Below are positions 52,451 to 61,154 of a stretch of DNA of 64,000 nucleotides, one piece after another. Numbering within the stretch: the stretch's first letter is position 1; every line of letters begins with the position of its first letter. Origin of the DNA: Pseudomonadota bacterium (GTDB lineage Bacteria; Pseudomonadota; Gammaproteobacteria; Steroidobacterales; Steroidobacteraceae). The notes under the pieces were generated by a model. It did no database searches. It saw nothing but the letters and a program-made list of their open reading frames with translations, and was not told where the DNA came from. The stretch is taken from assembly GCA_018241425.1 (NCBI GenBank), contig JAFEDU010000005.1, positions 124,001 through 188,000 of the forward strand, read 5' to 3'. The position numbers and the translations under genes are program-made.

Positions 52451-54622
52451 TCAGTTCATGACGTTTACGCCCTCACGGATGATCTTCGGGGTGATGAAGA
52501 TCATCAGCTCGTCCCTGTTGTTCTGGTGCGTGGTGCTCTTGAAGAGATGGCCGAGCACCGGGATGTCGCCGAGGTACGGGACCTTGGTGTCGTCCTCGCG
52601 GTCCGTGGTGGAGAGGATGCCACCGAGCACCACGGTCTGCCCATCGTTCACCAGCACCTGCGTGGAGATCTCGCGGGTGTTGATGGTAGGCACGTTCACG
52701 CCGCCCGAGGCCACCACGATGGTTCCCACCGCATCGTCGCGGACGTCGAGGTCCAGGATGATGCGGTTGTCCGGGGTGATCTGCGGGGTGACCTTGAGCG
52801 ACAGCACCGCCTTCTTGAACTGGATCGTGGTCGCGCCGGAGGAGGCCGACTGCTGGTACGGGATTTCCTGGCCCTGCTCGATGACCGCCTCCTTCTGGTT
52901 GGCGGTTATCACGCGCGGGGTGGCGATGATGTTCGCCTGGGTCTCAGCCTGCGCCGCCGACAGCTCCAGGTCGACCAGGAAGTTATTGCCGAGGATGCCG
53001 AGCGCAAATGACCCGGCCGGATTGGAGACCGGCAGGTTCACGTTGTAGCGGTTGATGGCGTTGGAGCCGGTCGGCAGGGTCACCGGGTATACCGAGGTGC
53101 CGTTGTTGCCCTGCAGGTTGGTAAGCGCCGAGCTCACGATGGTGTCGGTGCCAGCGGCGGTACCGGAGGTCGTCACAAGCCCCGTCTGGCCATTCTGGTT
53201 GACGCTCGTGAAGCCGAAGCGGGCGCCGAGGTCGCGCTCGAAGTCGTTGTTCACGATCACGATGCGGGCCTCGATCTGAACCTGGCGCACCGGGATGTCG
53301 AGCGTTGCCACCAGCCGGCGGATGTCGGCGATGCGGTCGGCGGTATCCTGCAGCAGCAGGGTGTTGGTGCGCTCGTCCACCGCGACGCTGCCGCGCGCGG
53401 AGAGCAGCGAGTTGGTCTGGCCCTTGACCAGGGCAGCCATGTCAGCGGCCTTGGCGTAGTTGACCTGCAGGTACTCCGAGCGCAGCGGCGCCAGCTCCTG
53501 CACGTCCTTCTTGGCGGCCAGCTCGGCCTTCTCGCGCGCAGCAAGCTCGGCCTGCGGCGCCACGATGATTACGTTGTCCTGGCGGCGCTTGTCCAGGCCC
53601 TTGGTGCGCAGCACGATGTCGAGGGCCTGGTCCCACGGCACATTCTGCAGGCGCAGGGTGACGTTGCCGTTCACCGAATCGCTCACCACGATGTTCTGGC
53701 CGCTGGCATCCGCCAGCAGCTGCAGTACGGCGCGCGTCTCGATGTCCTGGAAGTTCAGGGTCAGGCGCTCACCGGTGTACACCGGCTTGTCCTCGGGGGC
53801 GTTGGCGGCCTTGCGGCGCGGGGCGACCTCGACGACGTACTGGTCGTCGGACTGGTAGGCGAGCTGCTCGTAGTCCCCGTTGGCGGTGATCGCGATACGG
53901 GCCCCGGCGCCGGCCCGCGTCACGTCGAAGCCCGTAACCGGGGTGCCGTAGTCCGTGGCGTCGTAGCGGCGCACCAGGTTCTGCGGCACGCCGGCGTCGG
54001 CAAAGTCGACGACGATCTGGCTGCCCACCTGGTGGAGGTTGATGCGGGTATGCGGGTCGGAGAGGCGCACGACGACGCGGCCGGCGCCATCGGCGCTGCG
54101 GCGGAAGTCGATCGAGCGCAGCTCACGCGCGGCCCCGGTGCTGCCGCTGACCGCCGAAGAGCTGCCGCCGGCGGCGACCGCCGCAGGAGCCGCCGCCGCA
54201 CTGCCGGAGCCCGAGGCGCCGAGCAGCACGACGATGTTGTTGCCGTCGACGCGCGTGTCGTAGGGGACCAGCTTGTCGAGGTTCAGCACCAGGCGCGTGC
54301 GGTCCTTGGTCTCGGCGGCGAGGATCGTGTCCAGGCCCGAGGCGTGCACGTCGATGCGCCGCGAGGGCAGCGCGAGGGTGGTGTTGGGCAGGTCCAGCGA
54401 GATGCGCGCAGGGTTGTCGATGGTGAACGACAGGGGCTGCGGCGCCGGGGCCGACAGGCGCATCGTCAGCTGCAGCTGCTGGCCGGCAAGGGGCTGTACG
54501 TCGATGGCTTGCAGCGCGGGCTGGTCCGCGGCCACTGCAGGTGCTCCCGCGAGCATGCCAAGTGCTCCGGCGAGCACGAGGGCCGTGCCGAGGAGGCGAT
54601 TGATCAGGCGATGGCGTTGCAT
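52451..54622 (-). CDS. pilQ: Type IV pilus secretin PilQ
   Basis: PilQ (723 residues) forms the outer membrane pore for the pilus. A signal peptide (ending near PAVAAD) is followed by two AMIN domains that bind peptidoglycan (about 40-110 and 165-240). An STN/N0 domain, a KH-like N1 domain (NLQDIETRAVLQLLAD, NVPWDQALDIVL), and the secretin domain with the signature VPYLGDIPVLGHLFKS near the C-terminus complete it. It lies 23 bases after pilP. Confidence 0.96.
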   Translation of the reverse strand: MQRHRLINRLLGTALVLAGALGMLAGAPAVAADQPALQAIDVQPLAGQQLQLTMRLSAPAPQPLSFTIDNPARISLDLPNTTLALPSRRIDVHASGLDTILAAETKDRTRLVLNLDKLVPYDTRVDGNNIVVLLGASGSGSAAAAPAAVAAGGSSSAVSGSTGAARELRSIDFRRSADGAGRVVVRLSDPHTRINLHQVGSQIVVDFADAGVPQNLVRRYDATDYGTPVTGFDVTRAGAGARIAITANGDYEQLAYQSDDQYVVEVAPRRKAANAPEDKPVYTGERLTLNFQDIETRAVLQLLADASGQNIVVSDSVNGNVTLRLQNVPWDQALDIVLRTKGLDKRRQDNVIIVAPQAELAAREKAELAAKKDVQELAPLRSEYLQVNYAKAADMAALVKGQTNSLLSARGSVAVDERTNTLLLQDTADRIADIRRLVATLDIPVRQVQIEARIVIVNNDFERDLGARFGFTSVNQNGQTGLVTTSGTAAGTDTIVSSALTNLQGNNGTSVYPVTLPTGSNAINRYNVNLPVSNPAGSFALGILGNNFLVDLELSAAQAETQANIIATPRVITANQKEAVIEQGQEIPYQQSASSGATTIQFKKAVLSLKVTPQITPDNRIILDLDVRDDAVGTIVVASGGVNVPTINTREISTQVLVNDGQTVVLGGILSTTDREDDTKVPYLGDIPVLGHLFKSTTHQNNRDELMIFITPKIIREGVNVMN

Positions 54623-54645
54623 TTAGAGAACTCCCTGCTGGACCT

Positions 54646-55179
54646 TTACTCGTTCAGGGCCAGCGCGGCGGGGCGCTCCATGTACCCGCCGAGGCTGTCC
54701 GGAACGATTTCGAGAACACTGATCTTGGAGGGGCTGATCTCGGTGATCTTGCCCTCGGCCGTGCCGATGTAGTTGCCGGTGGTCACGCGGTGCACCAGGC
54801 CATCCTTGGTCTGCACCAGGCCGAACATCGAGCCGCCCAGCCGCAGCGTCCCCACCATCTTCAACGTATCGAGCGAATACTGTTCGAGGAACTCGCGGTT
54901 GCGCCGCGAGTCCGGACGCACGCCGTTGATGCCGGCGCCCGAACCCGGGCTGCTGGGCAGGAAGGGCGAGCGCAGGTCGGCGGCGGTATATACGAAGGTC
55001 TCGTACGGCTTGATCTCGGGCAGCGGCTCGACGCGGCCGCCCGGCTCCTTGCGCGTATCGTCCACGAAGCGCTGCAACTCGTCGTCGGCACTCGAACAGG
55101 CCGTGATGACCGCGTACGCGCTGCACACCAGCACGAGGCCGAGGGTGCGCAGGCTGGTTCGCGTCGTATGCTTTTGCAT
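54646..55179 (-). CDS. pilP: Type IV pilus lipoprotein PilP
   Basis: This 177-residue inner membrane lipoprotein has a lipobox with Cys in VITACSS. A disordered stretch and the HR/beta domain (LKMVGTLRLGGSMFGLVQTKDGLVHRVTTG, IGTAEGKITEIS) follow. It links the PilNO inner membrane complex to PilQ. ATG 55179 was chosen; an alternative start ten codons earlier would precede the signal. Confidence 0.94.
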   Translation of the reverse strand: MQKHTTRTSLRTLGLVLVCSAYAVITACSSADDELQRFVDDTRKEPGGRVEPLPEIKPYETFVYTAADLRSPFLPSSPGSGAGINGVRPDSRRNREFLEQYSLDTLKMVGTLRLGGSMFGLVQTKDGLVHRVTTGNYIGTAEGKITEISPSKISVLEIVPDSLGGYMERPAALALNE

Positions 55180-55208
55180 AGGTAGATCCGTACTCGCACT
55201 AAGTGGCA

Positions 55209-55856
55209 TCAAGTGCCCGGCTTGCGGGCGGACTTCTTGTCGGCCTCGACGGCGGCGATCTCGTCCTCGTCGAGGTAACGGTAGGTCTTGGCCGTGAGCT
55301 CCAGCGACAGCTGGTCGTAGGCGTCCTTGTTGTCCGGCTTGATGTCGATGTCGTGCAGCGTGACGATGCGCGGCAGCGCCGCAATGCCGCTGACGAACTC
55401 GCCGAACTGGTGGTAGCTGCCGCTCAGCTTGATCTTGATCGGCAGCTCGGCATAGAAGTCCTTCTTCTGCTCGGGCTGCGGCTGGAACAGCTTCTCGGAC
55501 AGTCCCGCCGCAAGTCCGGTCTGGGAGATGTCCACCAGCAGGCTCGGCACCTCGGTCTTGCCCGGGAGCTGGCGCAGCAGGGCGCCAAAGGAGCGCTCGA
55601 TGTCCTTCAGCTGCTGCTTGTAGACCTCGAGGTTCACGGCCTTGGCGTGCTTCTGGCGGAACTCCCCGCGCAAGGTCTGCTCCTCGGCGGCGAACTGCTC
55701 GAGGCGCGGCCGCTGGTCGTTCCACACGAAGAACCAGATACCCACCGCCGACAGCACCAGGAAGGCCAGGCCCACGGCGCCAGCCAGCACCGGCAACGGC
55801 CAGCGGCCCGGGTCGCGCGGATCGAGTGATTGCAGCTCTTCCAGCACGTTCTTCAT
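55209..55856 (-). CDS. pilO: Type IV pilus alignment protein PilO
   Basis: PilO (215 residues) has a short cytoplasmic N-terminus, one membrane helix (GAVGLAFLVLSAVGIWFFVW), a coiled-coil (QFAAEEQTLRGEF) and a ferredoxin-like periplasmic domain. It heterodimerises with PilN. The start overlaps the pilN stop by 4 bases. Confidence 0.94.
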   Translation of the reverse strand: MKNVLEELQSLDPRDPGRWPLPVLAGAVGLAFLVLSAVGIWFFVWNDQRPRLEQFAAEEQTLRGEFRQKHAKAVNLEVYKQQLKDIERSFGALLRQLPGKTEVPSLLVDISQTGLAAGLSEKLFQPQPEQKKDFYAELPIKIKLSGSYHQFGEFVSGIAALPRIVTLHDIDIKPDNKDAYDQLSLELTAKTYRYLDEDEIAAVEADKKSARKPGT

Positions 55857-56470
55857 TGCTGCGCTCCTGCACCGCCAAGGCTCGCCTTGCGGATCTTGCT
55901 CTTGGCCGAACGCGAGCCATCATCGGGTGCCGAGGCGGTGACCTGCTGCGCGGTGAGCGTGAAGCTCGAACCGGGGCCCGAGCCCTTGGTGGTCTCGACC
56001 ACTTCCAGGGCCGGGTTACGCAGCCACTGCGAACCGTCGATGTTGCGCATGAAGGCGGATACGCGCGTGGAAGACTGGGCGACGCCGCTGAACTTGAGCG
56101 TCTGGCCATTCTGCGAGACCGAGGTCAGGTAGACGCCCTCCGGCAGCGTGCGCACGATCTCATCAAACACGTGGACGATTTCGGGGCGCGAGCGCTGCAG
56201 CTTCTCGATGATCTCCATGCGCGCGATGAACTTCTGCTTGGCGGTCTCGAGGTTGTTGATCTCCTCGTTCTGCTTGTCCAGGTTCTTGATCTCGGCGCGC
56301 AGCCGGTCGTTGCGGTGCTGCTGCGCCTCGATCATGCCCTGGTACATGAGGTATACCGTCCCGGTGGCCAGGATGGCGGCGATGCCCGCGGCGCCCAGTG
56401 CCACGAAAAACTTGAGCTTGCGCTCCTTGCGTTTGCTTTCCCGGTGGGGAAGCAGGTTTATGCGTGGCAT
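55853..56470 (-). CDS. pilN: Type IV pilus alignment protein PilN
   Basis: PilN (205 residues) begins MPRINLLPHRE, the conserved N-terminal peptide that docks into PilM. A membrane helix (about 22-45), a coiled-coil and a small periplasmic domain follow. It couples the cytoplasmic PilM ring to PilO and PilP. It overlaps pilM by 1 base and pilO by 4. Confidence 0.95.
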   Translation of the reverse strand: MPRINLLPHRESKRKERKLKFFVALGAAGIAAILATGTVYLMYQGMIEAQQHRNDRLRAEIKNLDKQNEEINNLETAKQKFIARMEIIEKLQRSRPEIVHVFDEIVRTLPEGVYLTSVSQNGQTLKFSGVAQSSTRVSAFMRNIDGSQWLRNPALEVVETTKGSGPGSSFTLTAQQVTASAPDDGSRSAKSKIRKASLGGAGAQQ

Positions 56471-57534
56471 TAGTCAAAGCTCCGCAGGGCGAGGCCACAC
56501 GCCGTAAGCAGCGCGGTGGCGTCGCGTTGCACCGCCTGCGCCTTGGCGCGCGAGGACAGCTTCATCTGGCCGAGCGGGTCGCCCTTCTCGGCGGAGATGC
56601 CGACACGGCTCGAGATGACCTCGGCCGCGCCAGGGATGTTGGCGCAGCCGCCGCACACCAGGATCTTCTCGGGTTGCTCGCGCCCGGACCCGGAGGCGAG
56701 GTAGAACTGCAGGGAGCGGCTCACCTGCTGCGTCATGTCATCGATGAACGGGTCGAGCACTTCCGACTGGTAGTTGCCGGGCAGGCCGCCTTCCTTCTTG
56801 GCGCGGCCCGCCTCCTCCATCGCCAGCCCGTAGGTGCGCATGATCTCCTCGGTGAGCTGCTGCCCGCCGAAGGCAAAGTCGCGCGTGTACACGACCTTGA
56901 GGTTGCGCAGCACGCTGAAGGTGGTGCTGCTGGCGCCGAAGTCCACCACCGCGATGGTGCGATCGATGCCACCGTCGGGCATCTGGTGCGTCATCAGCTT
57001 GCAGGCGTTCTCCAGCGCGAAGGCCTCGACGTCCACGATCTTGGCGGTGAGCCCCGCGGCCTTGACCGCGGCCTGGCGCTGCTCGACGTTCTCGGTGCGC
57101 GTCGCCACGAGCAGCACGTCGTTGCTGTCTGCGTCCTTGTCGTTCGCTCCCAGCACCTCGAAGTCATAGGAGACTTCGTCCATGGGGAACGGGATGTACT
57201 GGTCGGCCTGCATCTCCACCTGCGACTCCAGGTCCGCGGCGCGCAGGCTGCGCGGCATCTGGATCACCTTGGTGATGGCAGCGTCGCCGGAGATGGCTAC
57301 CGCGACTTCGGTGCTCTTGGCACCGGCGCGCTTGACCGCTCGGCGAATCGCCTCGCCCACGGCCTCGGCATCGACGATCGCCTTCTCGTTGATGGCGTTC
57401 TGGGGGGTCGGCTCGGCCGCATAGGCCTCGACACGGTATTGCCCCCCCGCCATGGCAAGCTCGATGAGCTTGACCGACGAGGTGGTTATGTCAAGTCCTA
57501 GTACGGGTCGGTACTTACGCTGCAGAAGCAACAT
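56470..57534 (-). CDS. pilM: Type IV pilus assembly ATPase-like protein PilM
   Basis: PilM (354 residues) is an actin-like cytoplasmic protein. It has phosphate-1 LGLDITTSSVKLIEL, phosphate-2 VVDFGASSTTFSV and adenosine VCGGCANIPG. It binds the PilN peptide and links the alignment complex to the motor. It heads the pilMNOPQ operon. An AAGGA Shine-Dalgarno precedes the ATG. A c-di-GMP-I riboswitch lies about 340 bases upstream, and a second promoter candidate lies 60 bases upstream. Confidence 0.96.
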   Translation of the reverse strand: MLLLQRKYRPVLGLDITTSSVKLIELAMAGGQYRVEAYAAEPTPQNAINEKAIVDAEAVGEAIRRAVKRAGAKSTEVAVAISGDAAITKVIQMPRSLRAADLESQVEMQADQYIPFPMDEVSYDFEVLGANDKDADSNDVLLVATRTENVEQRQAAVKAAGLTAKIVDVEAFALENACKLMTHQMPDGGIDRTIAVVDFGASSTTFSVLRNLKVVYTRDFAFGGQQLTEEIMRTYGLAMEEAGRAKKEGGLPGNYQSEVLDPFIDDMTQQVSRSLQFYLASGSGREQPEKILVCGGCANIPGAAEVISSRVGISAEKGDPLGQMKLSSRAKAQAVQRDATALLTACGLALRSFD

Positions 57535-57875
57535 TTTTATTTCCTTTTCAGGACGTTACGCCTGAAATTGACCGCCCCGTGTAAGAATCAGGAACACTAT
57601 ATATCAGCGCAAAGTTAAATTGAACGTGAGAGGACTCACGGATCCGCACGGTACCCGCAGCGGTCTGTGGGGGACTGCCGACAGCGTCACGGGCGCGATA
57701 AGTCGCACCCGGCTGGATCAACGAATGCAGCTGCGTATGGTCCAAAGCTTCCATGGGGAAGCGCTTGGCATCGCGGTGCTTGGACGGGACTTAGGGCGCG
57801 TACGCGCCAGCGGGGGAGAGTTGAAACGGTTCAACCACAACATCCGCACGCGTGACCCTGCGCGGCGGAGTGCGA
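57535..57875 (-). other. Long untranslated leader between riboswitch and pilM
   Basis: This stretch of about 340 bases separates the c-di-GMP aptamer from the pilM start. I see no convincing gene: a 68-codon frame (57754-57548) has no known features or good Shine-Dalgarno. A GTTGAA...TTCAAC inverted repeat is near 57825. No U-tailed terminator is visible, so the riboswitch's expression platform may be Rho-dependent or may act on translation; this is open. Its 3' end holds the promoter at 57596-57624. Confidence 0.5.
57596..57624 (-). promoter_or_regulatory. Proximal pilM promoter candidate
   Basis: On the minus strand a TTCAAT -35-like (57624-57619) and a TATAGT -10 (57601-57596, 5 of 6) are separated by 17 bases. 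It lies 62 bases before pilM and downstream of the riboswitch. If active, it would give a c-di-GMP-independent basal transcript. Confidence 0.45.
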
Positions 57876-57975
57876 TAACGTTCGAACCGGCAACCCCGCT
57901 GTCATAGGTACGTGCGTCCCGTAGACCGGAGGCTTTGCGTCCCCACCTTTCGGTGAGTTTGCCCTGAAACGGCGG
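57876..57975 (-). ncRNA. Cyclic di-GMP-I (GEMM-I) riboswitch
   Basis: On the minus strand the aptamer is clear. It has AGGGCAAAC (57965-57957), a P2 hairpin with CACC/GGTG arms and a GAAA tetraloop (57951-57948), and the hallmark GGACGCAAAGCCTCCGG around 57940-57931. A variable P3 arm and the closing GCGGGGTTGCC (57899-57889) follow. These blocks match the Vibrio cholerae Vc2 c-di-GMP-I aptamer in sequence and order. It reads toward pilMNOPQ. GEMM elements are known ahead of pilus, motility and matrix genes. Confidence 0.92.
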
Positions 57976-57977
57976 CT

Positions 57978-58006
57978 ACTATGCATAGCCGTTACAGTCC
58001 GCGCAA
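57978..58006 (-). promoter_or_regulatory. Promoter for the riboswitch transcript
   Basis: On the minus strand a TTGCGC -35-like (58006-58001, 4 of 6) and a CATAGT -10 (57983-57978, 4 of 6) are 17 bases apart. They point into the aptamer, whose 5' edge falls near the expected start point. The promoter sits over the first codons of an alternative ponA start, which favours the GTG at 58026 for that gene. Confidence 0.5.
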
Positions 58007-58025
58007 GCACGGAGAGTGGCTTTCT

Positions 58026-60473
58026 GTGAAATGGAATTACATCCGACTTCTGACAGTTACGGGCGCCGGTGTGATCGGCTTCACACTTCTGGGCGCGTAC
58101 GCGCTCGCCTGCAGCTACATCTACCTGGTGCCCTCGCTGCCGTCGGTGGAATCGATGCGCAACGTCGAACTGCAGGTGCCGTTGCGCGTCTACACGCGCA
58201 GCGGCGCGCTGATCGCGCAGATCGGCGAGCAGCGCCGCATCCCGGTGACCTACGACCAGATACCTGACCTGGTGAAGCACGCCTTCCTCGCCGCCGAGGA
58301 CGAGCGCTTCTTCGAGCACCACGGCATCGACTACTTCGGCGTGGTGCGCGCGGCCGTCATCGACGTCGTCTCCGGCGACAAGACCCAGGGCGCGAGCACC
58401 ATCACCATGCAGGCCGCGCGCAACATGTTCCTCAGCCTCGACAAGACCGCGCGCCGCAAACTGCAGGAGACCTTCGTCACCTACCGCATGGAGCACGAGT
58501 TCACGAAGCAGGAGATCTTCGGCCTCTACCTCAACGTGATCTTCTTCGGCCAGCGCGCCTACGGTGTGGCCGCTGCCGCCGAGGCCTTCTTCGGCAAGAC
58601 ACTCGACAAGCTCGACGTCGCGGAGGCCGCCACCATCGCCGGCCTTCCCAAGGCGCCCTCGCGCTACAACCCGATCGTCGACCCGCAGGCGGCCACTTCG
58701 CGCCGCGCCTACGTGCTGCGCCGCATGCGCGAGCTCGGCTACATCGATCCTGCGACCGCCGATGCAGCCAACAAGGAGCCCATGGAAGCGCGCGCGCATG
58801 CGCCGCTGTTCGAGGTCGAGGCGCCGTACGTCGCCGAGATGGCGCGCCTGGAGCTGCGCCAGCGCTTCGGCCCCTCCGCCGAGAGCGCCGGCTACAAGGT
58901 GTACACCACGATCGACGGGCGGCTGCAGGGCGATGCCAACCGCGCGGTACGTGTCGGCCTGATCGAGTACGACCGCCGCCACGGCTGGCGCGGGCCGGCC
59001 GGCCACGTTGATCTGCCGGCGCACGGCACCGAGGAGGACTACGACGACCTCGTGGACGAATACGCCGCGATCGGCAATCTCGCCCCCGCGGTCATCACCG
59101 AGGTCGGCGACAGGGACGCACACGCGTACGTGAAGTCGATCGGCGCCGTGCAGATCGACTGGGATGGCCTCTCCTGGGCGCGCCGGGCACTGAAGAACGA
59201 GACCGTGGGCGCGGTGCCCAAGGATGCCGGGCAGATCCTCGCCAAGGGCGACGTCGTCTACGTGATCGCCGACAACAAGGGCCACGCCCAGCTCGGCCAG
59301 ATCCCCGAGGCACAGGCGGCGCTGGTGGCCCTCGACCCGAACGACGGCAGCATCGTCTCGCTGGTCGGCGGCTTCGACTACTTCACCAACAAGTACAACC
59401 GCGTCACGCAGGCGCGGCGCCTGCCGGGCTCCGGCTTCAAGCCCTTCCTGTATTCAGCCGCGCTCGAGCACGGCTTCACGCCGGCGAGCGTGATCCTGGA
59501 CGCCCCGATCGTCCTGGATGGCACCGGGAGCGAGGACTCCTGGCGCCCGGAAAACGTCGAACGCCAGTTCGGCGGCCCGACGCGCATGCGCGAGGCGCTG
59601 GTGCACTCGCGCAACCTGGTCTCGATCCGCATCCTCAAGGAGATCGGCATCCAGGCGGCGATCGACTACGTGCCGCGCTTCGGGTTCGACCCGAAGACCC
59701 TGCCCCACGACCTGACCATGGCGCTCGGCACGATGGAGGTCACGCCGCTCGACCTTGCCTCCGCCTACGCGGTGTTCGCCAACGGCGGCTATCGCGTCCA
59801 GCCGTTCTTCATCGAGCGCATCGAGGATGCCGCCGGCCAGGTGGTGTGGCACGCCGAGCCCAAGCGGGTCTGCCCGCAGTGCGAGCAGGCTGCCACCACG
59901 GGTCCGGCGGACCAGCCGGCCCAGGCGGTGCGCACCGCCGACGGCTCCCAGGGCGAGCCCGCCCCGCTGCCGCCGCAGGACGTGGCACCGCGCGTCATCA
60001 CCGCGCAGAACGCCTACATCATGGACGACATGATGGCGGACGTGGTGAAGCGCGGCACGGGCGTGCGCGCCCGCTCGCTCGGGCGCAGCGACATCGCCGG
60101 CAAGACCGGCACCACCAACGAGGCGAAGGACACATGGTTCAACGGCTTCACGCCGAACCTCGTGACTACGGTGTGGGTGGGCTTCGACCAGGAGCGGCCG
60201 CTGGGCGAGGCCGAAGAGGGCGCGCACACGGCGCTGCCGATCTGGATCAACTTCATGGGCGAGGCCCTCAAGGGCGTCACCGAGCAGCGCCGCGCGATGC
60301 CCGAGGGCATCGTGACCTTGCGCATCTCGCCCGAGACCGGCACGCTCGTGAGCGACGAGAATCCCAACGGCATGCCGGAGATCTTCATGGCGGATCATCT
60401 GCCTACGGCCGAGGATGCAGCCTCGGGGAACCAGAACCAGCAGGCACAGGGCAGCGGCGAGCCGATCTTCTGA
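58026..60473 (+). CDS. mrcA: Penicillin-binding protein 1A
   Basis: PBP1A (815 residues) is a bifunctional class A enzyme that polymerises and cross-links peptidoglycan. A membrane helix (about 8-30) is followed by the GT51 transglycosylase (EDERFFEHHGIDYFG; GASTITMQAARN). An ODD/OB insert and the transpeptidase domain follow: Ser-x-x-Lys in GSGFKPF, SRN, and KTG in IAGKTGTTN. GTG 58026 was chosen because GGAGAG lies 9 bases upstream and the protein then starts like E. coli PBP1A. The upstream ATG 57981 would overlap the riboswitch promoter. The divergent pairing with pilM is conserved. Confidence 0.96.
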   Translation: MKWNYIRLLTVTGAGVIGFTLLGAYALACSYIYLVPSLPSVESMRNVELQVPLRVYTRSGALIAQIGEQRRIPVTYDQIPDLVKHAFLAAEDERFFEHHGIDYFGVVRAAVIDVVSGDKTQGASTITMQAARNMFLSLDKTARRKLQETFVTYRMEHEFTKQEIFGLYLNVIFFGQRAYGVAAAAEAFFGKTLDKLDVAEAATIAGLPKAPSRYNPIVDPQAATSRRAYVLRRMRELGYIDPATADAANKEPMEARAHAPLFEVEAPYVAEMARLELRQRFGPSAESAGYKVYTTIDGRLQGDANRAVRVGLIEYDRRHGWRGPAGHVDLPAHGTEEDYDDLVDEYAAIGNLAPAVITEVGDRDAHAYVKSIGAVQIDWDGLSWARRALKNETVGAVPKDAGQILAKGDVVYVIADNKGHAQLGQIPEAQAALVALDPNDGSIVSLVGGFDYFTNKYNRVTQARRLPGSGFKPFLYSAALEHGFTPASVILDAPIVLDGTGSEDSWRPENVERQFGGPTRMREALVHSRNLVSIRILKEIGIQAAIDYVPRFGFDPKTLPHDLTMALGTMEVTPLDLASAYAVFANGGYRVQPFFIERIEDAAGQVVWHAEPKRVCPQCEQAATTGPADQPAQAVRTADGSQGEPAPLPPQDVAPRVITAQNAYIMDDMMADVVKRGTGVRARSLGRSDIAGKTGTTNEAKDTWFNGFTPNLVTTVWVGFDQERPLGEAEEGAHTALPIWINFMGEALKGVTEQRRAMPEGIVTLRISPETGTLVSDENPNGMPEIFMADHLPTAEDAASGNQNQQAQGSGEPIF

Positions 60474-60480
60474 CCCGTAC

Positions 60481-61098
60481 ATGCGAGTGAAGCGACACGC
60501 GTCCCGCGGCGACAACCTGCGGCGTGCCCTGGCGCAGGAGGCGGCGCGCATCATGGCCGAGCACGGCATCCGCGATTTCCTCGTTGCCAAGCGCAAGGCC
60601 GCGGAGCGCTTCGGGGTGACCGACGGCGCCGCGCAGCTGCCGAAGAACAGCGAGATCGAGGAGGCACTGGCGGCCTACCAGCGCCTGTTCGGTGGCGCCT
60701 CGCACCTGGAGGCGCTGCATGCGCAGCGTGCGGCGGCGCTCGCCGCCATGCGCTACCTGCAGGAGTTCGAGCCGCGGCTGGTGGGGCCGGTGCTGTCCGG
60801 CACCGCGACCGAGCATTCCGAAGTGCAACTGCACCTGTTCGCCGATCGCGCCGAATCGGTGACCCTGAAGCTCATCGACGAGGGGATTCCGCACGAGGTC
60901 ACCGAGCGCCGCGTGAAGCTCAACGCCGAGCGCATCCGTGCCTTCCCGGGGGTGCGCTTCGAGATGGACGACCAGCCGATCGAGGCGACGGTGTTCCCGC
61001 CGGATGGCATCCGGCAGGCGCCCGTGAGCCCGGTCGACGGGCGCCCGATGCGCCGCGCCAGCGCGCTCGAGGTCGAGGCGCTGCTCGAGTCCGCCTGA
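60481..61098 (+). CDS. Conserved protein of unknown function
   Basis: This 205-residue soluble protein begins MRVKRHASRGDNLRRALAQE. The N-terminal helices (LAQEAARIMAEHGIRDFLVAKRKAAERFGV) contain a possible HTH or nucleotidyltransferase-like region; the C-terminal half is alpha/beta. It follows mrcA by 7 bases and is probably co-transcribed. Similar proteins in gammaproteobacteria are annotated UPF/hypothetical nucleotidyltransferase-like. No catalytic motif is certain. Confidence 0.7.
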   Translation: MRVKRHASRGDNLRRALAQEAARIMAEHGIRDFLVAKRKAAERFGVTDGAAQLPKNSEIEEALAAYQRLFGGASHLEALHAQRAAALAAMRYLQEFEPRLVGPVLSGTATEHSEVQLHLFADRAESVTLKLIDEGIPHEVTERRVKLNAERIRAFPGVRFEMDDQPIEATVFPPDGIRQAPVSPVDGRPMRRASALEVEALLESA

Positions 61099-61154
61099 GC
61101 GGCGCGACTGCTATAGTCGCGGCAGCAGCCGTTTTCCGGCCACCGGACCCGTCC

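Noticed and set aside
57548..57754. 68-codon frame between the riboswitch and pilM
   Set aside because: No Shine-Dalgarno, no known features; probably untranslated leader, though a regulatory leader peptide cannot be excluded.
59454..60596. 380-codon frame antisense to mrcA
   Set aside because: Shadow of a well-supported PBP1A.
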